64,000 nt of DNA from Megaustenia siamemsis (taxonomy: Eukaryota; Mollusca; Gastropoda; Stylommatophora; Ariophantidae): NCBI GenBank assembly GCA_032433765.1, contig JAVIAB010000159.1, positions 2,170,001 through 2,234,000 on the forward strand, given 5' to 3'. Below are positions 46,081 to 56,362 of this stretch, one piece after another. Under the pieces are notes generated by a model, which was given only the letters and a program-made list of their open reading frames with translations, had not been told where the DNA came from and ran no database searches. Every line of letters begins with the position of its first letter. Positions within the stretch are counted from its first letter, which is position 1. Both the position numbers and the translations under genes were made by a program.

Positions 46081-46659
46081 TTTAATATTTTCTAAGTACC
46101 TTAAGCAATCGATAGTCATTTCTTTATGTCTGTGTTGTAATGCTGCCCATGTTCAAATATAAAAACGATTGGTAATTTGACTTTTCTTTCAAAATAAAAG
46201 AAATGTAACTTTGAATCTAAATTTTGAAGAAAAAAAGCCACTGTCCAATTCAGCCACCATTGGTTCAGCGATTTGTTGCTCTAAAATAATCAAACATTCA
46301 TGAACAAAGAAATGAACGTGAACATTTTAAAATGCCATAATTGCTCTTGGCAGAGAATTGAGTTTTGTTAGATTGATTGCACTAAACCTGACATTCAACA
46401 GTTCAAAGCTGACCATTCTAAAGTAGACGTCACAGTCTGAATGGCGAAACATTCAAGCAAACATAGAGACGTGGACGCAACAAGTGACTGCAGAAAGACC
46501 TAGACCGTCTCGAGATGATGATGGCGTCACTAAGATTGGCAAGGACATTTAAATATAAAAGGGACACATTGGTAGCGAGGTAGCACTGCTACATCAATCA
46601 AGAGCAGCTCACGAGAGTTGTCACAGAAAACATCAGAGCTGAAAGGTGACACTTGTGCT
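46081..46659. other. 3' flank of GPCR 2 and unique spacer
   Basis: An AT-rich 3' UTR-like start with several AATAAA-like words (for example AAAATAAAAG near 46190), then unique sequence leading to a TATA-like motif at about 46554. No open frame of note. Confidence 0.4.
46548..46600 (+). promoter_or_regulatory. Possible TATA-type core promoter
   Basis: TTTAAATATAAAAGGG at about 46548-46563 is a strong TATA-box match. About 30 bases downstream the sequence is GTAGCACTGCTACATC, where an initiator would fall. No coding exon follows: the 73-bp array starts within 100 bases. It may belong to a gene whose first exon was overrun by the array, or be chance. Low confidence. Confidence 0.22.
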
Positions 46660-48235
46660 CTTGTAGGGAGAAACTGAAACTTGACTAACCTTCAACATAT
46701 TGTTGGGTCAGATAACTTGTTGCACGTCATAAAGAAGATAATAGAACAAATAAGTATGTGTTAGCACTCGGAAAAATTAACAGACAAACAACAACAGAAA
46801 AAAACGAAGAACAATATATGGTCCGAAGTGGGATCGAACCCGTACTCACTGGCACCGCGCCTTGCCACGAGAGGCCGAACGCTTGGCACACTGCCACTGA
46901 AGTTCCCCATATAATAATATTTATGTATTATTATTTGTTACCTGCACGTCATAAACCAGTCTGAGAGACAAAACCTTGACTAACGTTCAACATATTATTG
47001 TGTCAGATAACTTGTTACTTGTCACAAACCAGTCTGAGAGACAAAGCCTTGACTAACGTTCAACATATTATTGTGTCAGATAACTTGTTACTTGTCACAT
47101 ACCAGTCTGAGAGACAAAGCCTTGACTAACCTTCAACATATTATTGTGTCAGATAACTTGTTCTCGTCACAAACCAATCTGAGAGACAAAGCCTTGACTA
47201 ACGTTCAACATATTATTGTGTCAGATAACTTGTTACTCGTCACAAACCCGCCTGAGAGACAAAACCTTGACTAACGTTCAACATATTATTGTGTCAGATA
47301 ACTTGTTACTCGTCACAAACCAGTCTGAGAGACAAAGCCTTGACTAACCTTCAACATATTATTGTGTCAGATAACTTGTTCTCGTCACAAACCAATCTGA
47401 GAGACAAAGCCTTGACTAACGTTCAACATATTATTGTGTCAGATAACTTGTTACTCGTCACAAACCAGTCTGAGAGACAAAGCCTTGACTAACGTTCAAC
47501 ATATTATTGTGTCAGATAACTTGTTACTCGTCACAAACCCGCCTGAGAGACAAAACCTTGACTAACGTTCAACATATTATTGTGTCAGATAACTTGTTAC
47601 TCGTCACAAACCAGTCTGAGAGACAAAGCCTTGACTAACGTTCAACATATTATTGTGTCAGATAACTTGTTCTCGTCACAAACCAGTCTGAGAGACAAAA
47701 CCTTGACTAACGTTCAACATATTATTGTGTCAGATAACTTGTTCTCGTCACAAACCAGTCTGAGAGACAAAACCTTGACTAATGTTCAACATATTATTGT
47801 GTCAGATAACTTGGTACACGTCACAAACCAGTCTGAGAGACAAAACCTTGACTAACGTTCAACATATTATTGTGTCAGATAACTTGTTACTCGTCACAAA
47901 CCAGTCTGAGAGACAAAGCCTTGACTAACGTTCAACATATTATTGTGTCAGATAACTTGTTACTCGTCACAAACCAGTCTGAGAGACAAAACCTTGACTA
48001 ACGTTCAACATATTATTGTGTCAGATAACTTGTTACTCGTCACAAACCAGTCTGAGAGACAAAGCCTTGAATAACGTTCAACATATTGTTGTGTCAGATA
48101 ACTTGTTACTCGTCACAAACCAATCTGAGAGACAAAAGCCTTGACTAACCTTCAACATATTGTTGTGTCAGATAACTTGTTCTCGTCACAAACCAGTCTG
48201 AGAGACAAAACCTTGACTAACCTTCAACAAATCAT
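46660..48235. repeat. 73-bp minisatellite, about 19 copies
   Basis: The unit contains CAAACCAGTCTGAGAGACAA, GCCTTGACTAACGTTCAAC and ATTGTGTCAGATAACTTG. Copies come in 70- and 73-bp forms (GTTCTCGTC or GTTACTCGTC). A SINE interrupts it at 46734-46943. Confidence 0.96.
46734..46943 (-). mobile_element. tRNA-derived SINE inserted in the 73-bp array
   Basis: Flanked by a perfect 12-bp duplication GCACGTCATAAA (46722-46733 and 46944-46955). On the minus strand the tRNA-like head reads GGCAGTGTGCCAAGCG (A-box region) and GGGTTCGATCCC (B box, about 46829-46840). A short body follows towards the left end. It is distinct from the families at 125 and 23495. Confidence 0.85.
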
Positions 48236-48369
48236 GTGTTCATACATCTTCTAACACGTCATAAACTCACGTGCGTTGTCCATTTAACTGCCACTAAATT
48301 CTCCTCAACACACGCAGACAAACCGTAATTTCGCTCAACGCGCATAAAGAGCCGTTTTATTGTTAGTTA
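48236..48369. other. Short unique spacer
   Basis: Between the 73-bp array and the RT-B fragment; nothing recognised. Confidence 0.3.
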
Positions 48370-48722
48370 TAATGTCTTGGAAGGAAAAAAAAACTAATTC
48401 AGCAACACCAATAGATATAATAGCGTTAAACCAGAAAGATGTAAAAGAAACTTATACTGTACAAGTAAAGAACACATATCAGAAGCTACTAGAAGAGGAG
48501 ATTGAGCAGTATAGAAGAGAAAATCCTGAGGAAAAAGTCACAACAAAATGACAATGCATAAAAAACAGCATGCAAGAATCCTGCAACACCTTGCCCAAAA
48601 AGGAAAGTAACAAAAAACAAAAATGGATAACTGACAAAATCTTAGAAAAAAAAATGTAAGAAAGAAGACAAGCGAAAAAACACTGCCAGATACAAAGATA
48701 TAGATAATGAAATACGGAGAAT
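48370..48722 (+). mobile_element. RT-B fragment: linker before the reverse transcriptase
   Basis: The plus strand encodes SWKEKKTNSATPIDIIALNQ, then VKNTYQKLLEEEIEQYRREN, NTLPKKESN and KQKWITDKILEKK in shifting frames. This has the look of the region between endonuclease and RT in non-LTR elements. The line continues with a partial match to DNEIRRMC at about 48705-48720, also seen at 55430-55470. Degraded. Confidence 0.65.
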
Positions 48723-49234
48723 GTGTAACAGAGTAAGCTAGTGTAAGCATGGGGGCAGTTAGCTGAGTTGCTAACCAGTAATTTTCCAAGATACAAGTTA
48801 AGTTATAAGTCACGTAAGGGTAGTACCCAGAAGTGGGGAAGGAGAGAGGTAGAATTATTGAACGACAGGATGAGAGTTTAAAGTCCATGGAATTTTCCAT
48901 GCAATAGAAGTGGAAATGCGCAGTGTCTGCAGGGATAGGGGCCTCGGACATAACAATGGCACCCACCGAACTAAGTTAGATGTCCATGCGGGTTTCACAA
49001 CAGCAAAGTTGTTGTGAGAGTGACCAACACACAGGTAGCAAGCATCGACCTCGTGGCGTTACTGTCAAATTTCCACGCTCACAACAAGTTGTTGTTATTG
49101 TAAGTGACCACTACACGGATAGCTTGCGCTGGACTCACGGTGTTACTCTGTCAGGTAAATAGCTACCAGGAGAGGTCAGTGTCATGAGATAATATTATTC
49201 CAAATAGGTCATAGAGATTTCGTGGAAACAGAAA
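48723..49234. mobile_element. LTR fragment
   Basis: Starts TGTAACAGAGTAAGC like the solo LTR at 50561 and shares blocks with it to the sequence AGAGATTTCGTGGAAACAG, then stops. It corresponds to about the first 40 percent of the LTR and is flanked by RT-B pieces on both sides. Divergence from the solo LTR is considerable. Confidence 0.68.
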
Positions 49235-49531
49235 ATTGAAGCCTTTGAAATGTGAATTTATAGAAGAATAGGTAGAATTGGATGGAAAGAAAAGAAAACA
49301 AACGATAAAGTTTTAAAACAACTAAATGTTAAAAGAAAACTACTATACACAATTAGAACAAGACATATGAAATGTATGGGGCATGTTAAAAGACACAACA
49401 GCCTACTGAAAGTAATATTGGAAGGGAAAATACAAGGTAAAAGAGACAGAGGCAGACCAAGACTATCATGGATGAGTAACATCAAAAGATGGACAAATCA
49501 TCCTATGTCAATCTGCACCATCAAAGCAAGA
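49235..49531 (+). mobile_element. RT-B C-terminal fragment
   Basis: KIEAFEM, a stop, IYRRIGRIGWKEKKTND, then CMGHVKRHNSLLKVILEGK, GRGRPRLSWMSNIKRW-like sequence and MSICTIKAR. The homology ends abruptly at about 49531, where the hAT-derived array begins. Nearly intact coding sequence. Confidence 0.85.
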
Positions 49532-50560
49532 TTTGATCCTGTTCTGTGTTGCTTTCATATCACTGTATCATTCATCAGGAGGCTTTGTGTGCTAAAGACA
49601 TGAGCTTTCAACATGTTATTGATCCTGTTATGTGTTGCTTTCATTTCAATGTATCATTCATGAGGCTTTGTGTACTAAAGACATGAGCTTTCAACATGTC
49701 ATTGATCCTGTTCTGTGTTGCTTTCATATCGCTGTATCATTCATCAGGAGGCTTTGTGTACTAAAGACAGGAGCTTTCAACACATCATTGATCCTGTTCT
49801 GTGTTGCTTTCATATCGCTGTATCATTCATCAGGAGGCTTTGTGTACTAAAGACAGGAGCTTTCAACACATCATTGGTCCTGTTCTGTGTTGCTTTCATA
49901 TCACTGTATCATTCATCAGGAGGATTTGTGTACTAAAGACATGAGCTTTCAACACGTCATTGATACTCATGTGCATTGCATTAATATGATTCGATCACGC
50001 GCCCCAATCGAAGAGAATTTAGAGAACTTTTTGAAGAAATAAATTAATATGATGAACTCTTACTTCACAACTCAATTAGGTGACTTTCTAGAGGAGAAGT
50101 GATGTTATGTTTTCTCAAATTAAAAGATCAAACTCTTTCATTTCTGGAATCAAAAACTGTTTTCCCTTTGGAGTGTGCTTTACTTGAAAATCAAGAATGG
50201 CTTTGTGATTTGTCATTTTTAGTTGATATGTCACTTCATTTGAATATTCTTAACAAGAAAGAAGTTACAAGGAAAAGACTCTTTGTTTCCATCAATGTTC
50301 AACGAAATCAACACTTTTAAATTGAAGCTTAAATTGTTTTGCAACAGCTTGCCGCAGTGCAAACGTGATCATTTTCCAAACATTCAGCACATGTTAAGTA
50401 AATACAGTGACTTTATCGTGGATCATTTAACCCAAAAATTCAGCACATGTTAAGTAAATACAGTGACTTTATCGTGGATCATTTCAAATACAAATCAGCA
50501 GTTACTGCTTTGAGCAAGGCATTCTCTACTCGATTTTTATATTTTAAATCTGAAAAGAAT
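49532..50560 (+). pseudogene. hAT transposase relic, part 1 (GTF2IRD2/EPM2AIP1-like)
   Basis: Plus strand. The CIIHQEALCTKDMSFQHVID block of this hAT transposase lineage is tandemly multiplied (49535-49965). After it come HCINMIRSRAP, LHNSIRWLSRGEVM (about 50060-50105), FLKLKDQTLSFLESK, NQEWLCDLSFLVDMSLHLN, and the region leading to ALSKAFSTRFLYFKSEKN (about 50505-50560). A 54-bp stretch is duplicated at about 50385-50485. Several frameshifts. The solo LTR at 50561 interrupts it; the frame resumes at 51727. The N-terminal zinc finger is missing. Domesticated vertebrate relatives exist, but this copy looks dead. Confidence 0.78.
49535..49965 (+). repeat. 86-bp minisatellite made of a hAT transposase motif
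   Basis: Five copies starting near 49535, 49621, 49704, 49790 and 49876 (GATCCTGTTCTGTGTTGC, TATCATTCATCAGGAGGC). One frame of each unit gives CIIHQEALCTKD. The period is not a multiple of three, so the motif moves from frame to frame. Confidence 0.93.
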
Positions 50561-51726
50561 TGTAACAGAGTATGCTAATGAGAGCAGATACTGAATTATT
50601 ACCGCTTCTCAATAGACGATAGCAGTATCATATAGTGGCGACCAGCAGATTTTAACTATGGTAATTTTCCAGGAATTACAATTAGTCAGAGTGAGAGAAT
50701 AGTTCAGGTAGGGGTAGTGGACACCCACCGAAGTAGAGAGGGTCATGACTTGACCTAGACATAATAGTTGGGGGATTTTCCATGAATCTCCACGAATGTC
50801 CATGCAAGTTCATTGTTATTGTGGGTGATCACGCACTTAGCATGTGAAACCCATGACTTTGGCCTGGCTGATAAATAAGTTGTTATTGTCAAAGTCATGG
50901 AACGGTCAAGTGGTCATCCAGCTACCAGGATGAAGTAATATTATCCCAAATAGGGCGTAGAGATTTCGGGGAAACAGGATGCTTTGCCCAAATTTGGGAA
51001 AGTTCAGGTGAGTCACAGATGGTGGACACTGGACACGTAAACGTAGAGTGACCAACACTTGTGATGGTAAGGGTCGCAGGGGCACTCGACAGCAGCTGAT
51101 TGGCTGCTGAGCCTCAGGTAGAGAGAGTTGTTGTGAGTACTTAAGGTCTTGCACAACAGTTTAAGTTTAGCCAGAGATTTAGAAGAGTCAGTCAGAAGTT
51201 AGAAGTAGAAGCAGTTAAGTAGTTTGGAAACAGTTAGAGTCAGAACAGTTAGAAAGTTAAGATTAGAAGTGAAGCCAGTAGTTCAGAAGTTCGAATCTCC
51301 AAGTGTAGTTCAAGTCAGTTTAGACGTTGTTCTTGATAGATAGTTGATCAAGAATATTATGACTTTAGTTGTGAAATGATTGTGTTTCCATTTTGAAGTA
51401 TTTCAAGAATCTTACATGTCGTAAGTAGACAAATTGAATGATGTCTGATGAACAATGTTATATGACAGTATGCACTAATGGAGTTTGCATAATCATCAGT
51501 AGTAATCTACGCATGTCCAGAACTTAAGAACATTAGATTCAGAGAAGTGCATCCATTATATTGTATCACGGCGTAATCAATAAACTGATTATCATTATTG
51601 TTAAAGGAAGACTCTGTCATGATCTTACATGTTGCCTCAATGTTGTGATGTGCTGTGATCATTGAAGTACTAGCCACTATACGAGATAAAGATATAATAC
51701 AGCTTAATGTAATGAAGACTATTACA
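50561..51726. mobile_element. Solo LTR, 1166 bp
   Basis: Begins TGTAACAGAG and ends GACTATTACA, so TGTAA...TTACA forms the short inverted repeat of an LTR. GAAT flanks both sides (50557-50560 and 51727-51730). Removing it joins FLYFKSEKN to NIDLFINPF in one open frame of the hAT transposase, which confirms both borders. No internal retroviral-type coding region is present, so it is a recombination remnant, probably of a Ty3-like element. A partial relative is at 48723. Confidence 0.85.
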
Positions 51727-52130
51727 GAATAACATCGATTTATTCATAAATCCATTTTGTATTTCAGAGTCTGAGATTCATAAATACTTCCTCAGCCATG
51801 CAAATTGAAATAATACAAAATTCCAAACAATTTAGGACTTTGTGCTCAGTTTAAAGAACATTGTGGATCCTCCACATCTTCTAATTTGACCAAATTTTGG
51901 AAAAATATCCCTTTAGACTGGTTTCCTGAAATTCCCGATCTTGCTCTAAGGCTTGTGTGCAGATTTGGCTCCACATTTGTGATCAAACTTTTTCTGTCAT
52001 GAATGTTATTAAGAATAAATGACGTTCAACTATTACAGATTCACATTTTACCTATATACTTGTTTTGTGCGCATCAAAAATTACACCTAATATTGAGATA
52101 TTGTTAAATAAAAAGCAAGTTTAAAAATCA
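51727..52130 (+). pseudogene. hAT transposase relic, part 2
   Basis: Continues part 1 after the solo LTR: NIDLFINPFCISESEIHKYF, a stop, then pieces corresponding to the C-terminal dimerisation region (FGSTFVIKLFLS in one frame, CDQTFSVMNVIKNK and RSTITDSHF in others). Several frameshifts and stops. The 52131-52370 sequence after it is AT-rich with an (AT)n run at about 52291-52311 and nothing else recognised. Confidence 0.7.
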
Positions 52131-52369
52131 CATTAAATTAACATAACAGTTTCTCAAAACTTTAAGACTGTAAGACTGGTTTAACGAGTACTTCTATAAT
52201 AATTCACTGTTTTCTTTTATGATACTTTTTATGTATGAAATAAATTATATGATTATATGCATAGGTGGATTACTCTTAAAAGATATGCTTTATATATATA
52301 TATATATATATGTCTACAGCCCTACACTTACCTGAATACTTTACTAATATTCATATAATACTGTAGGAA

Positions 52370-52722
52370 GACATAATAGGAATCATTAAAAAAGCACACA
52401 GACAGACAAAGAGAGAAAACACACAAACTGCAACTACCCACAGGACTCCTGGTCACACATATACACAGATGGCTCCGCTACAAATGCCACCAGAAATGGA
52501 GAAGGAGGTGTGTTCCTGAGTCTAAAAAACCAGAATGAGATCACCAAGTCAATAGCTACTGGGAAATTCTCAAACCACTATAAAGCAGAAACTGAAGCCA
52601 TCCAAGATGCTGCAAAACTGGCTATCCAACACTAAAATAACGTGCACAAGAAATTGGTGATACTGACTGATGCACTCTCAGTCCTAACAGCTCTAAAAAC
52701 CGACAGGAACTGTGAGCTAGGT
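52370..52722 (+). pseudogene. Retroelement RH-3: RNase H N-terminus
   Basis: HTYTDGSATNATRNGGGGVF contains the first RNase H aspartate. Then KSIATGKFSNHYKAETEAIQ follows (second acid in AETEA) and KLVILTDALSVLTALKTDRN (TDALS, third acid). A single TAA follows LAIQH. The line breaks at about 52722 where the SINE-like element starts. The C-terminal half lies at 53555-54105. Confidence 0.8.
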
Positions 52723-53052
52723 GACTTGTTGTTGTTGCGTTCGCCAGCTTTAAACTCTGACGAAGTCCCTAGAGACTAGGAACTGAATTTTGCGTGTTAA
52801 TCCATTTTTCCCTGGCAGCCGTGTGCACAGGGGTCCCTCGCTGCACAGGCAGATAACTCCGACTTCGGAGGTACTCATGCTTTATCCGTCGATGAGTAAC
52901 TGACGTTTCAAGCCGGGCCTCGCTGCTGAGACCAGGGGTGGTTGCTGCAGAGAGAAACCATAAATATAAATCCCAACCGGCGCAGCCTAGATTTGAACCA
53001 ACAACCTCTCTGTCCCGAGGCCGGCGTCTTGCCTCGAGACCAACCAGTCCCC
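52723..53052 (-). mobile_element. tRNA-derived SINE-like element, second copy
   Basis: Same family and orientation as 125-456: CCTAGAGACT, TGAATTTTGCGTGTTAATCC, ACAGGCAGATAACTC, GACCAGGG, and on the minus strand the head with a diverged B box (about 52989-53000). It interrupts RH-3. Target-site duplication not convincing. Confidence 0.65.
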
Positions 53053-53255
53053 CATGGACTTCTAATATGAGGAAACTGCAACAAGGAACACTTTACATGT
53101 ACAACCTGCAATGACTCCCGCCGCTCATCCACCATACACCGGAAACCCACGTCCCCCCGAAAATGATGATCGTCACATTTAATTAAAAATGTATAGCGCT
53201 TGATGATGTCAGGCCATCGTTGTTGACTCCAATTTCTAACATATAAACACACAGT
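53053..53255. repeat. Dispersed repeat, partial copy
   Basis: Matches 56163-56362: AATATGAGGAAACTGCAA, GAACACTTT, ATCCACCATA, CCCGAAAATGATGATCGTC and AGGCCATCGTTG. It carries a 20-base insertion near 53180 relative to the other copy. The remainder to about 53540 is unique. Confidence 0.65.
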
Positions 53256-53554
53256 CGGTCGTCAGATGATCCCCGTCGCACATCAACAGACCGTAAGATT
53301 AGCGTACGGCCGGTCCAGGGACCTACGATGAGCCATTACGATGACGTAGCACACATAATAATGTCGGACGCACTGCTTTGATGCGCCCTTTAGAATCCTG
53401 ACTACTCTAGTGAATGTAGCCTACGACGAACAGAACACGGTGCAAATTCCCAAAAGAGATAAAACTGAGGCTGACGAAGGATTTCACATTAATAAGAAAC
53501 ATGGAAATAACTTGTATCAAGCAAATCCAACAACGGTCATGAACGGTCAATGTG

Positions 53555-54105
53555 TGGTAAATATGTCTTGAGAACAACCCTAGACCAACTATGCTATAAC
53601 TTCCAGAGAGTGGTCATCCAGTGGATACCATCACACTGCAATATGCACGGAAACGAACGCGCAGACAAATTAGCTAAAGAGGGAGGGAGATTACTACAAG
53701 AGAATCATCCGCTCAGTTATGATGAAGCCAAATCCATCCTCAAAGGTCAGTTCCATGAAAAATGGAAACGAGAACACCCAAAGCATAACGAGAGGGACGG
53801 GTACTTCCAACTATCAAGGAGGAATCAAGTCATCATACTTCGCCTACGCACTGGCCACAACAGAATGAGAAACCACATGTTCAACAAACTCAAAATAGGA
53901 ACTACCAGCCAATGCCACTGTACACTGGACAACATGACAACAAAACATGTTCTATAGGATTGCCCCAGTACACAGACCTGAGAAGGACAATGTGGTCCAC
54001 ACCCACCTCCCTGGAAGAGAAACTATACGGGGCAACCGAATCACTTAAACAAACAGCTGGCTTCAAAGGAAAATCCGGAATCCTACTGTGAATGAGCCAT
54101 GATCG
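53555..54105 (+). pseudogene. Retroelement RH-3: RNase H C-terminus and tail
   Basis: RVVIQWIPSHCNMHGNERAD is the last RNase H block (intact), then LAKEGGRLLQENHPLS, RLRTGHNRMRNHMFNKLKIG and CHCTLDNMTTKHVL. A TAG at 53955-53957 replaces the Gln codon of the LQDCP motif seen at 42350. The tail continues out of frame to about 54105. Older relative of 42046-42526. The following 54106-54430 is A-rich with nothing recognised. Confidence 0.85.
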
Positions 54106-54432
54106 CAAAAGAAGAATATCCATTGTGATCAAAATTAAAATAAAACTAAAGAGAAACAGACAATAGAATAATACACAAATAATTCCACTGGATGTAACAG
54201 CTCTAAGTCGAACAAAAATTCAACATACATATACAAACAATGTAAAAAAAACGTTATGCCAAAAAAAAAACTGTTAATGGAAGGAATGGAACAAAGCAGA
54301 AGAAAAAAATTATCATTGAAAAAGTTACAATCAAATGTAGAGCATAAAGGAAGGCTTACAAGAAGTCACCAGCATCTTTAAGGAAAGGAAAAGTTCAAGA
54401 AATAAAATTGAATGACTGAGTTGTATTAGAAG

Positions 54433-54443
54433 TCTCTCTCTCT

Positions 54444-54514
<71 letters not shown>

Positions 54515-54515
54515 A

Positions 54516-54541
<26 letters not shown>
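54433..54541. repeat. TC, TA and TG microsatellites in succession
   Basis: (TC)n at about 54435-54476, (TA)n at about 54477-54511, then (TG)n from 54516. The hAT element at 54550 is inserted at the end of the TG run. Confidence 0.93.
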
Positions 54542-54546
<5 letters not shown>

Positions 54547-54549
54547 TAT

Positions 54550-55341
54550 CAGTGGCGTATACTGTTTTTGGGGTCTGGGCTACCGCTGAAATAATAAATA
54601 AAGACATACATTATATTCAGTAGGCTAACATGAAGTAATATTTGCTAATGATATCACTACATTTTAAATTACGTATTTATATGTAAACTCTATCCGTCTT
54701 GTTTGGGACGAAAATGTCTCGATGACTTTGTCATTGAAAGCACTGTTGGGTTGGTTTCTAAGTTTCTGAAGGAATGATTTCTCAATGGACATTAATGCCA
54801 AACCAGATAAGTGTTCTTGTGTCTGAGTTGAGCTAAGATTTGAGTCTATTGAGAGCAGAAAAACTTTTTTCTACAGATGCTGATGCGCATAATGTAGTTA
54901 CAAATAGGTTAGGAAGTTCCGGTAATCTGACATAGTTTCACTTTCACTTTTTGACGCTTCTGGTTGGCTAGAGCTAAAAATAACCCCTGAAACCGCATTT
55001 TGTAATAGGTATCTTAGCCGTATAATTTTGACGGGAATTTTTGAATGTCAAGGTCATTAATCCTAAGTCGGAGAGAAGAGAACTGTACCGCTGCTTATTA
55101 GCGGTTTCAATGTAGTTTCGGTTTCATTCACAAACGTTATAGTGGCCATAGAAAACCTTGCTTTAATAAATGCAAATCAAAGCAAATAAATCATATTGGC
55201 CTACGAAAGGTGTAATAGAATATTAGAAAATTTGTAATATAATTATGAAAAAAATATAATAAATTATCATTTCCTTTTGTATTTCGTTAATATGTTCAAG
55301 CTACCGGCGGTGGCTGTGGTAGCATAGAAAATACGCCACTG
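54550..55341 (-). mobile_element. Internally deleted hAT element, 792 bp
   Basis: The terminal inverted repeat CAGTGGCGTA is present at both ends and is flanked by a perfect 8-bp duplication GTGTGTAT (54542-54549 and 55342-55349), the hAT hallmark. The minus strand still encodes a C-terminal hAT dimerisation segment around 54835-54925: LPNLFVTTLCASASVEKSF, then SALNRLKS before a stop. The rest of the transposase is absent, so it could move only with help. Confidence 0.9.
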
Positions 55342-55384
55342 GTGTGTATATATAATAGAACAAAAATATATTGCTATTAGAAAA

Positions 55385-55505
55385 GGTGGATAAGAAAAGG
55401 CAGTCAAAGAACACTACCTAAGCAATACACCAAAATAGATAACGAAATCCGTATTATGTGCAGACATCTAAAGTGGACTGACTCAGGCGAAGACATCAGG
55501 AAATA
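55385..55505 (+). mobile_element. Short RT-B-like relic
   Basis: KYTKIDNEIRIMCRHLKW-type codons in a shifting frame resemble the pre-RT linker at 48600-48720. Short and degraded. Confidence 0.4.
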
Positions 55506-55564
55506 GAAATCTTGGAAAAGAAACAAGATTTAAAGGGATACACAAAGAGAAAAAAAAAAGAATA

Positions 55565-55835
55565 ACTAATAAGATTGTAAAAGTCACATAGAAGGGAGGG
55601 ATGTATTGTAAATTTAAAAAAATAAGATTGTAAAAGTCACATAGAAGGGAGGGATGTATTGTAAATAAATAAAAAATAAGATTGTAAAAGTCACATAGAA
55701 GGGAGGGATGTATTGTAAATAAATAAAAAATAAGATTGTAAAAGTCACATAGAAGGGAGGGATGTATTGTAAATAAATAAAAAATAAGATTGTAAAAGTC
55801 ACATAGAAGGGAGGGATGTATTGTAAATAAACAAG
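55565..55835. repeat. 54-bp minisatellite, 5 copies
   Basis: The unit contains AAGATTGTAAAAGTCACATAG and GGGAGGGATGTATTGTAAAT. The copies are nearly identical, and the first spacer is slightly different. Confidence 0.96.
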
Positions 55836-55861
55836 AAGAAATTGGTTATTACTGGTTATTG

Positions 55862-56362
55862 GTTATGGAAGGCTCCGGTATCACTGCAAACGAATTAAAA
55901 TCCATAATTGCTCAACCGCCCGTGCCAGTGGAATCATCCGAATTACTAACACATCTCCCAAACAAAGAAAGGCAACTGTAGTTCCCATCGTAGCAGTCTC
56001 AGCACACGCCAAAAGACATAAGGCGAAAGGCGCAGAAAGTGAACACAGCCAACTGTTCCCTGTCATACGATATCATCATTCATCGTAAACAAGCGGGATA
56101 TCGAAACAGGATCAAAACGGATGAGACACACAGCTCACGGTGTGCACAGAGCACTTAACTCAGTAGCTCCTGCAACAAGCCGGACTTGGAATATGAGGAA
56201 ACTGCAAGAAGGAACACTTTTCAGACATAGCCTTCAATGGTTCCTGCCGCCTATCCACCATATACCATGGGAGTTCACGTCCTCCCGAAAATGATGATCG
56301 TCGTAGCACCTGATGATGTTAGGCCATCGTTGATGACTCCAATTCCAAACATATAGACACAC
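55862..56362. repeat. Dispersed repeat, most complete copy (about 500 bp)
   Basis: Its left 310 bp match 22527-22858 and its right 200 bp match 53053-53255, so three copies of one family are present and this one carries both parts. No terminal repeats or tail recognised. Nature unknown: it may be a mobile element or a piece of one. Confidence 0.65.

Noticed and set aside
46816..46905. Functional tRNA gene on the minus strand
   Set aside because: A and B boxes are present, but the acceptor and anticodon stems do not pair convincingly. The unit lies inside a 210-bp insertion with a 12-bp duplication, so it is the head of a SINE.
48723..51726. Full-length LTR retrotransposon with the two LTR copies as its ends
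   Set aside because: The left piece is only a truncated LTR and is diverged from the right one. The interval between holds RT-B and hAT sequence, not gag-pol. The right LTR has its own GAAT duplication, so it is a solo LTR.
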